Positions 12,101 to 23,562 of a DNA stretch of 64,000 bases are shown in pieces. The first letter of the stretch is position 1; every line of letters begins with the position of its first letter. The stretch comes from Isoetes taiwanensis (lineage: Eukaryota > Streptophyta > Lycopodiopsida > Isoetales > Isoetaceae), in contig JAJEKV010000077.1 of NCBI GenBank assembly GCA_021234155.1, positions 5,114,314-5,178,313 on the forward strand, in the 5' to 3' direction. The notes under the pieces are model-generated. The model saw nothing but the letters and a program-made list of their open reading frames with translations, was not told the origin of the DNA and searched no databases. The translations under genes were made by a program, and so were the position numbers.

Positions 12101-12760
12101 ATGTACTCAAATAGTAAGTGTATTTAATGAAGTTTCTAATCCATATTCACTCTTTATAATGCTAGCATGAATGGATTTTCCGTTCTAGAACTTCTATTGT
12201 CGAACATGCACTTACAATGTTCACAAAGTGACTTTATCAGGCTTTGCTTCTTCTGATTCCATCTGCACAAAAATGTTGAGCTTCTCCCATTCCCATGAGA
12301 AGCATATGCGTAACAATTGTTGTCCCGTAATGGCCACACGATGCGTGCATACATCATATCAAAAACTTGGCGTGCATCATATATGCTCCACATTTGGCAT
12401 ACATGATGAATTAGTGTATTGTCGATATTAAAGGCCTTAATGTGCTTTTCAAAAGGCCTGGGCATGTGCTTGTTTTTCCTTCTGCCAGCGATTTCAGGTT
12501 GGTAGAGCATTTCAAGTGGTTTAAGCAGGTACTGAAAATGAATGCTTCCCCTGCATACCGCTAGATTAAATCACCCTTCTTCCAAACCAAACTACCATGT
12601 CGGGTTTCTTACCACGTTGCGCTATTGGAGGTATGGAAATATAAGTAATGGTCTACGCTGTCAGGCGCATTTTCAAACTCTTGTTGCTGCCATATGATGA
12701 TGTTATTTCAAAAGCCATATGCACAAAGCTACAGAAGAAAGGGTCGAAACTATCTTACTT
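9150..12760 (-). pseudogene. PPR-DYW protein gene, frame-broken
   Basis: Pentatricopeptide repeat proteins bind organelle RNA, and the DYW class carries a cytidine-deaminase-like domain used in C-to-U editing. Read right to left, the minus strand gives: SLAEG and IDNTLIH then DARQVFD (about 12360-12510); IFVQMESEEAKPDKVTL (about 12220-12300); CKCGSVNV and IIFDRMMNRD (about 12030-12100); MYIG then SIKDAVEV and KKDVV (about 11410-11490); LVDMYAG (about 11172-11200); WNAVIAGHAHLGDDAEA (about 11050-11110); NTLWVYMYTKYG (about 10888-10923); IVDMYAKAG (about 10046-10072); HYACITDLLGRAGYIDEA (9721-9774); ELEPWNTAGF (about 9575-9610). DYW-like scraps follow down to about 9150. Each piece is well conserved but they fall in different frames. 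No intact start or DYW terminus is readable. Order and spacing show one gene. Confidence 0.85.
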
Positions 12761-15700
12761 GAGGAGAATACGTAAGTGATCATTCCCTGGAGCCTCAATT
12801 AATACACGTGTTCCGTTCCTTCGTCTTGAAGAGGTAAAATACTAAAGGCTACGTTCCAATGGGAGGCTGACAATAATTAATTCTCCATGCTGTATCTTAC
12901 AGTTCATTCGAAGAAAACAAGCAGGCAGAAGACAAATTTACCTTGGGATTGGGCTTCTACAGGGTGAAGTTCGACTAGGACTTTACAAAATGTTTAATTT
13001 TAATTAATTGCCCAATACTCAGACCGTAATCAAAAGTCGTTTCATTTGTGATTTATTCCGGCGAATTCGGAAGTTAATTAAAATACTTAACAATGGCACG
13101 TTGCGAGGTTTTTAAGGACAGCCTAAAATAATATATGTGTCCACTTGCTCAAAATATTGTCACGTGGATCTCTCTATTTTGTTTTATTCGTACTTCTTGA
13201 TCCTTTAATGTGTAATCATACGTGAATTTTTTATGTTTCATATATGGAATCACCCATTAGAAATTGCTAAATTAAGGAACTTTAATGCCACATCATTAAA
13301 GAATGTCTGCCAATAAATGGAATCTCCACCCCTAAGCATCAGAATACATTCAGACTTCAAAACACCTGCTTGCATCAAAGCGATGCGGGTATTGCGATCT
13401 CAAAACATTCTAAATATATCTGAGGAGGAATTTATGGCAGAAACTGCATTTAACTTTTCGTTCCAAAACACGCATGATAATAAGGTTTAGCATCAATGAT
13501 AGCGGAAGGGTTTATTTAGAGCATTTGAGGTTTAAACTCGCGATTCCTGCTTCGGTGGTTAATTGATGCCTAGGATGCGGGGCTACTAATATGCGACATA
13601 AGATAGATCACTACTTGATCCACATGTAAATATTTGCTGTTGCTTTTATTCACGATTGCCACTTGGTATGGGTTTCGGAAAATTGGATGCTACACTCACA
13701 TGTAAAGTATTGCCTATAGGGCACTCAACATAGGAATTCGAACTTCCAAAACATTTGGTGATAAAATTTTTTAGCGTGTATCCTTAGTGCTGATTATTTA
13801 ACTTTTGAATGCATAAAAGAAATTTAAAGGATGTACCAGATCGCATCTCGGTACGGCTTCTTTGTCTCAAATAGCACAATTCCATAAAAACTAGCATAGC
13901 AAAGAAACTGCGCCAGGAAATTGTAAGAAATGAAAGTGATTAGAAAAATTTGTATTGAAATTTGTCATTGGTTTGGAATAGCGGTAATATTGTTTACGGA
14001 ATTTTCCTTCATTTCGGATACGATTCTTCTTGGTTTAGATGGGCGAGATGTAGGGTTGTTGTAGCCATCTTTATTTATTGCTAAGGTTTATGTAGCGCGT
14101 CTTTTCGATTTAGTTTGCCACTTTCTTGGTTTGGTTTCTTACAAAATTCGATGTGGGAGTTCGCTTTAGTACGGTTTGTACTTGGTCTAGCGCCATTTTG
14201 AGATTTGGTTTGATTTGTCGACGTACCTTGTTGATAGGTTTGTTGTTTTGTCCAGATGTATTTCTTGTTGTTCTTATTGCATGTTGGGCAATATAGTCCG
14301 GTGTTGTTGTTTTGCTGTAATAAAATTTGTTAGTTGGCGTTAGAGTTGATTTTAGCGATGTTGATGTTTTGTTTCTCTTTATTATTTAGTTTTAGATTAC
14401 ATGTGTTTTGTGATTATTATTAAACTAGCATTTGAAGATTGAAAATTTATGTATTTATTGATTGTGTTTTAGCCGGTTTAAAGTAGATGAATAGTTTAGA
14501 ATATAGAAATAGCGATGAGGTTTATAGATTGATAGCGTCATTGGGTAGATGCGGAGAAAGTCAATATTCCAAATAATTCTAAAGGCAAAAGTTTGTCATC
14601 CGACCATACATGGTGCTGTATCAATTCAGTTATTGGTTTTATGATCCTTTGGTTATATAACTTCATTAATTATTGTCATCGACATTGCTGGGTGTTTATT
14701 TTTGCGAGATAGACGATTCGTCTATCGTCAAGTTACTCTTCGATGTGTAATATAAAACTGGGCGGGTTTTGTGGTACCCTACGAGATGAGGATTTACCGA
14801 GGTGGTGAATTCCTTGTTTTCCATTCATGTTGTAAGTAGTTGAAACCCCGACATTCTTACCAAATGCGAGATAATGTTTTGACAAATCACGTAGAAAAAT
14901 TTACAACCCGGTTGACTGAAGGTATTCGTTACTTTTGAGTTTACATTATTTTGGTACTTTTTAAGGTTTTCCTTCAGCTGGTTCTTAGATTTGTTTTTCT
15001 TGTTTGAAGAGACCTTCGATTTTCGTTCACTTCTTGTGTGAAATGCAGATTCAAAGGCTGTTTTGCCAACACATTGAAGCTCTACGGAGTTCGGTGTTTG
15101 CAACCTTTTCATTATTCACTTTTCAGATTCCCACAGAATGTTTTACTTGCATCCGTGTTTTTAGCCGATTTAAGCTAGGTATTGATGATGGTTTGGCTTT
15201 GTGCTTATGTTGCATGGTCAGCCAGGAGTTACTACATCGTGCATATTTTAAAATAGGCATGAACATCTTATTTTAAAGAAAATCCCATTTATTTTGTAAT
15301 TGTATAGTAATGGGGCCTTATACAATGTGAAGATTCCAAGAAACTAGCCTTTATTTGCGATGAGAATGGCAATTCAACATGTTGATATTGAACGTCGCTA
15401 TCTTGTGCCGCAATTTTAGAAGGCGAGTAAATGTCTGTTGAGATAATGGCATGACAACCATATAGTCGGAACTTTTCTAGATTCTAAGAAATCAGCGGGT
15501 AAAACTAACGACATATATCCCAACCTACGAGACATTAGCATATATATATTTTTAGCATATTACATAGGTAAAATTTACTAAGAGTTCACGATTGACTCGA
15601 GGAAGTTGTTGTCATGCTCTACCGCTTTGACACCTTCAATATATTCAATAGACCGATGCGTTGTATATTGGCAATCCACTAAGATAGGAAAAAGCGTAGA

Positions 15701-15996
15701 TAAAGAAAGTAATTTTACATCGAGCATCTACCATAAGATCCTTCATAACAATCAATGAATAAATGATGCGTGGTATCCCTTCGAGGCAATGCCGGTGATG
15801 AACGCATGATTATCCCTTTTTTATAAACAGCATGAATTTACAATAATGTATGCAGCGGGCGATCCATGAATTCTGGGACCATTAAACTATAATGGCACTT
15901 TGGGATGTTGGTTGAAAATAATGTAATAAGAGCTAAAGGCGGCTTTATGAATTTCTATTTGACCGATTGCCGAAATAGGCTGTTCAAAGGGAAATT
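12761..15996. other. Intergenic, nothing recognised
   Basis: T-rich stretch (especially 14000-14500) with no protein domain or element ends that I can name. An open frame at 14825-15112 (minus) is Lys/Asn-rich and unrecognised. Confidence 0.4.
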
Positions 15997-16890
15997 ATAC
16001 ACAAATACATGCTTAAGGCCCCTAAATGCGCGCTTCAAAGAGATCGCGAGCATGTAGATGCAGTAGACATAAAAATAATGCGTATGGCATTTTGGCGGCA
16101 GAAGTATTCATTATAGCTTCCATAATCCGAAACATTTTCTTACGATTTTGCAATGCTTTAAAGATGCAAAGCGGGGGTTTCATTTACCAATTTCGAAGTG
16201 ATAGAAAGGTGATTTCTCGGCGATTAATTGGAATGGAAAATTAAAATTTCCTATGAACATTGAGTATGAGAAAACAATCAAACTTGACGATACAAAGAAG
16301 ATGGAGTCATCTAGGACAACCGCAGTGGATTTCTCTTTTTATGCGTGTCGAGATTACGCTTTGTAAAATTACAGATTAAACCACATCTTCTTTGTATACA
16401 AGCGGTCGACTATCTCGGAAGCACATCATAAGTAAAACGATACCAACATTGGGTTTTCGCTTTTATTGACATAAACTATAATAATATTTGCGACTTGAAT
16501 TAGGATGCTAAAGACACTGAAATGAACTTATGGAACGCCTTCCAATCATCGGACAAATTTTGAAGAACTATCTTTTGGGTTTTGTTAGATGCATGCATAT
16601 GTTAGTTGTCTCGGTCGAGCACAGTAATATATATATACAAAGCGGTCACGGCTATCACCGAGGAAGCACGTAGTACAAAATGGCGTGGAGTTTTCACGGC
16701 TTTATTGACATAAACTATAATGGCGTAAGCAGATTAGGATGCTAAAGGCTCTAGTAGACTTATGGAAACGCTGTCGGAATAATTTTGATGATAAGGAGGT
16801 GCATCCATATTAGTCTTTGATGTCTAATGGCGGTATACACAAATACATGCTTAAGGCCTAAATGCTTCAAAGAGATGCGAGCAGATGCAC
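15997..16890. repeat. Scrambled local repeats
   Basis: ATACACAAATACATGCTTAA followed by CTTCAAAGAGAT occurs at about 15997 and about 16835. Between them, the phrase TTTATTGACATAAACTATAA followed by TTAGGATGCTAAAG occurs near 16460 and again near 16700. The pattern indicates nested local duplication rather than a simple array. No coding potential is seen. Confidence 0.75.
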
Positions 16891-17156
16891 TTCATAGATC
16901 TTAGCGAAAATAATACTAAAACTTCCAAATAGAAGCAATAGCATAAGCAGCCTCTAAATGCTTCAAAGAGATCTAGGGCATGTGAATTCTGAAGTGTTGA
17001 TCTTGTACCTTCATAAGAGAAGATGTACTAAGTTCTTGCATGTCTTGAGCTTGTTGGCAAAGAGACTAAAGTAATAATCTACACTCATCTTTGATGTCTA
17101 ATGAGGAAGTTTAAAACAAATGTCTAATGCCCAAACTACCTTGTTGCGTGTTGCGG

Positions 17157-18520
17157 CATTAGAATGGGTAAACATATTTGTGCCCGGCTATGCCATGACT
17201 TTTCAAAGCTATGACTGCCATGACTTGAGATAACATTTATGCCATGACTTGAGAATGCAAACACTTGCTTGTTGACACGAGAACAACATCGCGGAGAATC
17301 AAGCCCTAGCTATCAACCAAATCGCAACCTATACCGAGGCATTTAAAGATGGTGAAAGCGCGCATAAATGCCATTTTCAACTTCTGAGACCGGCTCTATC
17401 CATTACAAGTATACGCCCCTGCAAATGCGTAGATTTGAAGACTAGCACGGAAGCGCTATACAGGGTTAAACCTTGAGATGGGAAATGCTTGTTGGAGAAT
17501 TGAAACAAGATGTATTTGATACGTTGGAGGATTGAAACGGTGTATATGCACTACGACAAAAAGGAGTCCAGGCTTATGGAACATGCCGAGGAGCATGAAG
17601 GCGAGAGGCATATAGAACTAGAGCCGGCATTCTACTCAAATTGGATGTGAAATTAAAATCTCTGGCAAAACTGAGGAGCTGCGAGAGTGCAAAGTTTTAT
17701 TAAAATATATTTATGAAACTTCATTTGCCTTTGCAGCTGTACACTAATTGAGCATGTAGACGAGTTTTTGTTCTTTGCATTATGGTACCTCATTATAGAT
17801 TAAGAGCCCGGACAAGTTATATCGCACGTCATTGCTATTTTGGAAGCCTATCTTGAGGGCATTAGAATAGATAAACATATTTGTGCCCAATGAAAATGCC
17901 ATGACTTTCAAGCGCAAGCTGCCATGACTTGAAAGAATGCGGCTAATGCCATGACTTGAGAATGCGCCTTGTTGACGAACAACGTAGAATCAAATACAGC
18001 TATCAACACAATGTGTAACCTATACTTTCCGGAAAGATGGTGAAAGCCTCGCAAATGCATTTTCAAAATACGAGAGACTTCGCTCTATCCATTACAGTAT
18101 CGCCTGGAATGCGTAAATTGAAGACTAGCACGGAAGCCTTGTTGTTGATACGTTGATTGAAACAAGTGTATATACTCGACAAAGAGTCCACGGGCATCCA
18201 CGGTTGCCGGAGCATGAAGGCGAGGGGAATATCCTTAGAACTAGAGCAACAATCCTACTCCAAATTAGATGTAGGTAAAATCTCTAGCAAGCAGAGGCTC
18301 ACGAGGAGTGCAAAGTTTTTATTAAAATATATTTACGAGCTTCATTTGCCTTTTTATTCCTTTTTAGATGAGCATGTAGACAAGAGTTTTTAAACAGCAT
18401 TGCCCCTCATTGCCGATTAGAAGCGGAACAAAGTTATGCGTGTTGCTATTTTGAAGCCATGTAGGAGCATTAGAGAAAGGAGTAGAAACATATTTATTGC
18501 CCGGCTAATGCCGCGACTTT
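17157..18520. repeat. Tandem repeat of ~600-700 bp, two copies plus a fragment
   Basis: Copy 1 starts at 17157 and copy 2 at 17859, both with GCATTAGAATxGxTAAACAT. A third start is at 18468. Shared landmarks in order are GCCATGACTT (several times), TATCAACCAAATC-like, AAAGATGGTGAAAGC, CTCTATCCATTAC, GAAGACTAGCACGGAAGC, GAGCATGAAGGCGAG, AAGTTTTxATTAAAATATAT and GAGCATGTAGAC. Copy 2 is about 90 bp shorter. No known domain is encoded. The unit could be part of a longer satellite or an element tail. Confidence 0.88.
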
Positions 18521-18764
18521 TTGGTACATTTTTCGATGAAACCTTTCGGAAACCATAAGTGACTAGAGGCATGTAGAATTTTCTATACTGAAGTTATGTT
18601 TTAAAAGGCTGGCGAGGTATATCATCGGGAAAAGTTTAGGCTTTGGACCTTATTTGAGACTAATCCAGGATGCAGCAGTATGATGATAAGCGGTAACAAA
18701 ATATGCTCATGCAGGGGGAAATACTTGGCAAACTGCATTTTAGCTGCTCTGATTTTGTTCATTG

Positions 18765-19250
18765 ACATCTAAAAGCGGATGATTTTCAAGAAGTCGCCGG
18801 ATAATTCCATGGGGAATACATGCGAGATAAAACTGATGCGCATTTCTAGAGTTGCAACGGAAAAAGCATCCGCAAAACTACAGGAAGGAACCATGTTTAG
18901 AGTGGAAGAAATGGGCTCTGGAATCATGACACTTGGATGAATGCCCCTACAAAACAAAGAGGAAATGTTTTATGAAAATGACTATGGAAACACGCTTCAA
19001 TTACAGCATCTTCAATCGTGTAAACCTTCTGTTCCTTCCGATCGTGGGCGGGCTAGGATTTTTAATCCTGAACCGGCACCAAATTGCAACAATTACCGCG
19101 GCAACACCTATAAGTATGCTTGGGTTAATGCAAACAATACCCGGTTTAAAGAGTGGAACATTTCTTTCTTCATTCAACCCTAAAGAGGCTGAGAGCCATC
19201 AATCAGAAGAGGCGGATGAAAATCGTCATTGCATGCGAGATATATGAATG
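18765..19250 (+). other. Open coding-like stretch, unidentified
   Basis: One plus-strand frame runs from about 18775 to 19183 with a single internal stop near 18939. It contains KKSPDNSMGNTCEIK, ATEKASAKLQEGTMFRVEEM and, after the stop, MPLQNKEEMFYENDYG. A second plus frame (18933-19247) and a minus frame (18769-18957) are also open over the same bases. I recognise no family. It may be an exon or element remnant, or chance. Confidence 0.25.
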
Positions 19251-19884
19251 AGGGCTATGATTTTTTAATATATAGATGGCTTCTGATAACAACAATTACA
19301 AAAGCGAGGTAATCCATGATCACCGGTTGCAAATGGGATGCGATATGGATTTTGGAATTAGGAAGCAACAACGTCCTATCAAGCATGAATTAAAAGAGGT
19401 GTGAAATCCACCTCAAGTAAAGAAAGATTTTATCGTTCACGGTATATAACTAGCGAGTTAGTGAAGAAGCGTTAGTAATGTATAGAAATAAAGGCGATGG
19501 AAGAGGGAGTTATTTGACCTTCTCCATCTCGGATTTCTACATTTTTGGCATAATTTCCCTCGACCATTGATTAAGTAAGCGAGGCATCTAAAGGTCACGG
19601 GGACATGCCATCGCGATTTGGAAGCGCTTTCACGTGGATAGCCTAGAATTGCGGGAGGGTTACGCGGCTTGGTTAGTGCTAAAATATAGTAAAAGACATC
19701 TTTGGTAACGACCAGCTATAGTCATCTCATTATCTTTTTTTGTCTCATTGTACCAAATAGCTTGAATCCACCGTATTGTAGTAGACATCTCTATTTAGCA
19801 AGCGGCGATTATTGCAAAGAGAGCCTAAAAAGTTTCTCGAGTCGAAGTCTAACGTACTAGATGTCTTTATTGACAAAAGAGCTT

Positions 19885-20000
19885 CCAAAACATTGAAATC
19901 TGACCATACAAATAACCAATTATAATAAATATGAGATTGATTGTTGCATAAACGGCTTACATAAGAAGTTGCATTAGAAGTTACACTCCCATTTAGTTAT
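19885..20000 (+). repeat. Dispersed repeat, copy A
   Basis: This shares about 115 bp, in the same orientation, with 39001-39120. The shared part includes AATATGAGATTGATTGTTGC and ATAAGAAGTTGCATTAGAAG. Flanks diverge on both sides. Confidence 0.85.
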
Positions 20001-21787
20001 TCGCCCGTATTATTTCTACACTTATATAATGGAGTTCGCCAAGATTGATTCTTAGATTCTTTAGATTCGTCCAGGAAAAAATCGTGAGAAAATTTTTTGG
20101 AGAAAATGTGAGAGGAAGCCGTTTTATGCTTATTAAACTAGAGAATCCTTTCCGTCAAATCCCTCTTGCTCTACGCGCACTATGTAAAGCGTCGGTCGCG
20201 GCTAAAGCTGTCTTTGCTACATTAGCTCGGCTTTGCTTCTCAGCGATTCGAAGACAATGAAAACTCTTTCTATGCACCAACATCATCGGAGGCGCTCTTC
20301 TATGGCGGCATGCTCTAAGAGTTTTCAAGTTGGGCCATACATCCTGAGATGTCTTCATTCACCGTTTCTTTCTTCTTCGACTTACATCCACGAGATATTC
20401 TCGATTGAAAGCGCCGACTCCCAAAGCGAATGCGTCAGACGCCACGTGATTGATCGGAAATAAGTGTTATTCATCTCACCGGAGTCACATTGACTAAGCG
20501 TTGTGTTTTGATGCGTTACGAAGCCCGTCCTGAGAAGCATCCTGAGCCTTTCCTTAAACCTAACGGGATATCACGAATCTATTTAGTTAAGGACGCCAAC
20601 GGTTTAGCTTCCTCTTGCAACCGCCGACTCCAGCTCCTCTCTTGAGTGGAAAGGCGGCTGCTTTCTTCCATTTACATACCATTTGTCAGAAGTGTGAAAC
20701 CAAAGGATTTTTTTCTTTCCTAATGGTCACCCACGGATGATAGCGGAAAGATTGTACATTAAGTTTTAGCACCCAAGGTCGCATTACTTTGAATATTCGT
20801 CTTTCTTAGTTTATCTGCGGACAATTCGATTCTTGTTTTGCTAGCTTCTCCTAATCCCGAGTTCTTATAAAGTCCTCCTTATCTTTTTACGGATTTTTAA
20901 GCATGTTGCATATATGAAATTAGGGTTTATAGGTTGATGTTGATAGTTTTATATTCATTTGGTAGATTAATGTGAAACGAGCATGGTATTTGGGTTTGAG
21001 AACATGGACCGGGGTACATTTGTAGAGGTTCGATGCCAAGGCTCTTTGTAGGTTTGAAATACCTCTTGCATCAAAAGCTCGTATAGGCGTCCAAATGCAA
21101 TCTCTATGCCATGTTTTGTGATGTTAAACTTGCTCATTTCGGTCAAAAGCGACGATTCCCTCACGATTACTCTCGTAGCCATTCTGATAACACTAACATT
21201 CACGTGACTTTTACTTGAATGGAACACATTAAAGAAAATTGCTAGCACCATGATGTCTTAAGTTGTAGGGTCGTATGCGGGTGATCTCAAAGGTGCTTCT
21301 TGGAAGTGGTGGTATACCTTTGGAAAGAAGGCTTCTCATGGTGTAAAGAGGGAAAGAGATGCTAGACTCTTTAGTATCCACAGTGAGCAACAGATGGGGT
21401 GAAGGAAAGCCAGCTACTGACTCTGGTAGGTGGAGTGCATCGACGAAGAAAAGATTGGCGGAACATGGTGGGGGCTTTATCTTAATGTCAAGTTAAAGCT
21501 GATCCGATATGTTTTCAATTCGATGGTAATTACCACTCAATTCAAATCCCAATCGAGGATGCAAAGGAAGAACTGACCCATATTTAAGTACACAAGTTGA
21601 TGGGTGATGGCGATTCTGCAGGTCTAGGTGAGTTCACAATTTACAGTGATGCTTGTTTAATTATTGGATTGCTGTTTTATTTGTTTAAGGTCTTCGTTCC
21701 TATGCCCAATCGCGGTATTATAAATTCGGGTTAAGGTTTTGCGGACTACGCAACATTATTGATACCATTTGAGAATACGCATGTAAT

Positions 21788-21815
21788 GAGGAGAGAGAGA
21801 GAGAAAAAGAGAAGC
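21788..21815. repeat. Short GA microsatellite
   Basis: A purine run GAGGAGAGAGAGAGAGAAAA with a few more bases. Confidence 0.85.
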
Positions 21816-23236
21816 GATGGCTAGAGTGATGATACATGATTTGTCGAGGGCTCACGTAGGCTGCGGCGTCTATAATAACTCCATTTCGCTTCACAGTTTC
21901 AAATTTTGCGTCGATTTCAAATCCGTTGCGGTCTTGCAGACCGGATCATCGCCCGGTGTAGATAGCTGAGGAACCTTAGGGCGTTAGGCGTGGTGAGAGG
22001 AAGGGCGCTGAGTAAAAGGATGGTCTTGGACTTTACTGAAGAAAGAGTTGTGTTAGGAACTAATGGTAGGCGGTTTGAGCTTTTAGTTTGGATGGTAACA
22101 ACCTTGGTGTCAAAATACTGCATGAAATGAGTTATGGAAGCTAATGCAGCAAAATATTGCGCCTGCGGCTTTCGGGAAGATTGGACAAACCCACTTTCGA
22201 TAGGGAAAAATGTTGGTAGTATCACGGATACACATGAATATCAACTAATTCGCGGAAACCGGGTGATTAGTTTCACATTTTGGAAGTCCCGGTAGTTTAA
22301 AGCAGCTAAATGTTCCACGAGATACTGCAATTGCGAGCGATATTGCAGGCTACATATATCACGAGCACTAATATGTCTTAGAAAATTTTTACAACCATAT
22401 GGGGCACCATAAAACAAGGTGAGGACGAGCGCCTTCCTACGCACCAAAGCGCCCTTTTCAATTATTCAATGGTATTTTGTAGAAATTCAAATACAGCGCT
22501 TAGGAAAAAGGATGCCGCGTCATCTTTATCTGACTTGACTACCTACAACCCAAAACCTTAGCCCACACACCATTTTAGCCACAGGTCACAAATGGTATGG
22601 AAGTATATTATGGCAGTCATATTTTGCTTGAGCTAGTGTGAAAAAGGGCTTTAATTGCAGTGCAGTTGCTTCCATGTTAATGTATGTGAACGCTCTAGCA
22701 GCATATTGACTTAAGATCCAATGGTGGAAAAACCATACAGCGGCCTTCGAAAATCTAGTTTGACCCCATCAACATTTGAGCCCGATTGATGAAAAGAGTT
22801 TGAGAATGTTTCGGGTATTCTCTAAATCAAGGCCTAAGAATAAATTATTAAGTAGAAATGTAGCACAAGGAACTTCAAGGGATTTGATTTTTGATGTATA
22901 AATGGCTAAAAATACCTACAACACCATGAACCATACTCCAACAATGGAATGAGTTATTTATAAAGAAAAAGAAAAATAGTCTAATAGAAAAACAATGGCA
23001 ATCAAAAAGAAATATAAATGTGCATTTCTTAGTTGGCTAAATGACCATATGGAGCCTTCGACTACAATTATATAGACATAGATATGACTATGGTACTTAT
23101 CATTTTTTCTAAATGGAAGATGTAAAATGTCTATAGCAGAAATCTTAATTGCTTTATATAAAAGAATATATTTAAACAACATTACTTTTTGAAGATGCCA
23201 TTTTTTATATTACTAACGGTGACACCTACGTTCATG

Positions 23237-23562
23237 GTGGAAGAATTTGGATTAGTAGGGGTTTCTCTTTCAATCGGATTTAATGCAGCCAAGGGTGGGT
23301 TGAAAAAGGGAATGTGCTGCTAGAATTTCAACTACCTAGTTTAGAAAGTAAACTATTTCCTACTTCTTAGAATTGGTTGTACAAAATTTGAAAGAAAATG
23401 TTAGCAGCGAACATTTCTCTTTTCTCAAATCCATTATGCAGCCAGAGATTGGAGTTGAAGGAAAGCGAGAATGTTTACTAGGAATTTCCAACTACCCTAG
23501 TTGAAAGTAAACTATTTCCTCCTCTTGGAAATTGATTTGTACAAAATTTGAAAGAAAATGTC
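23237..23562. repeat. Tandem duplication, ~160 bp
   Basis: Two copies share the end AGTAAACTATTTCCTxCTTC, then TTGTACAAAATTTGAAAGAA. These ends fall at about 23345-23402 and 23505-23561. The starts share ATGCAGCCA(A/G)(G/A)G. The copies differ by several indels. Confidence 0.85.

Larger units (their letters stand above)
19251..23236. other. Intergenic, nothing recognised
   Basis: No recognisable protein domain. The open frames near 20045-20463 have no identifiable family. The stretch holds one copy of a dispersed repeat and a short GA tract (listed separately). Confidence 0.4.
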
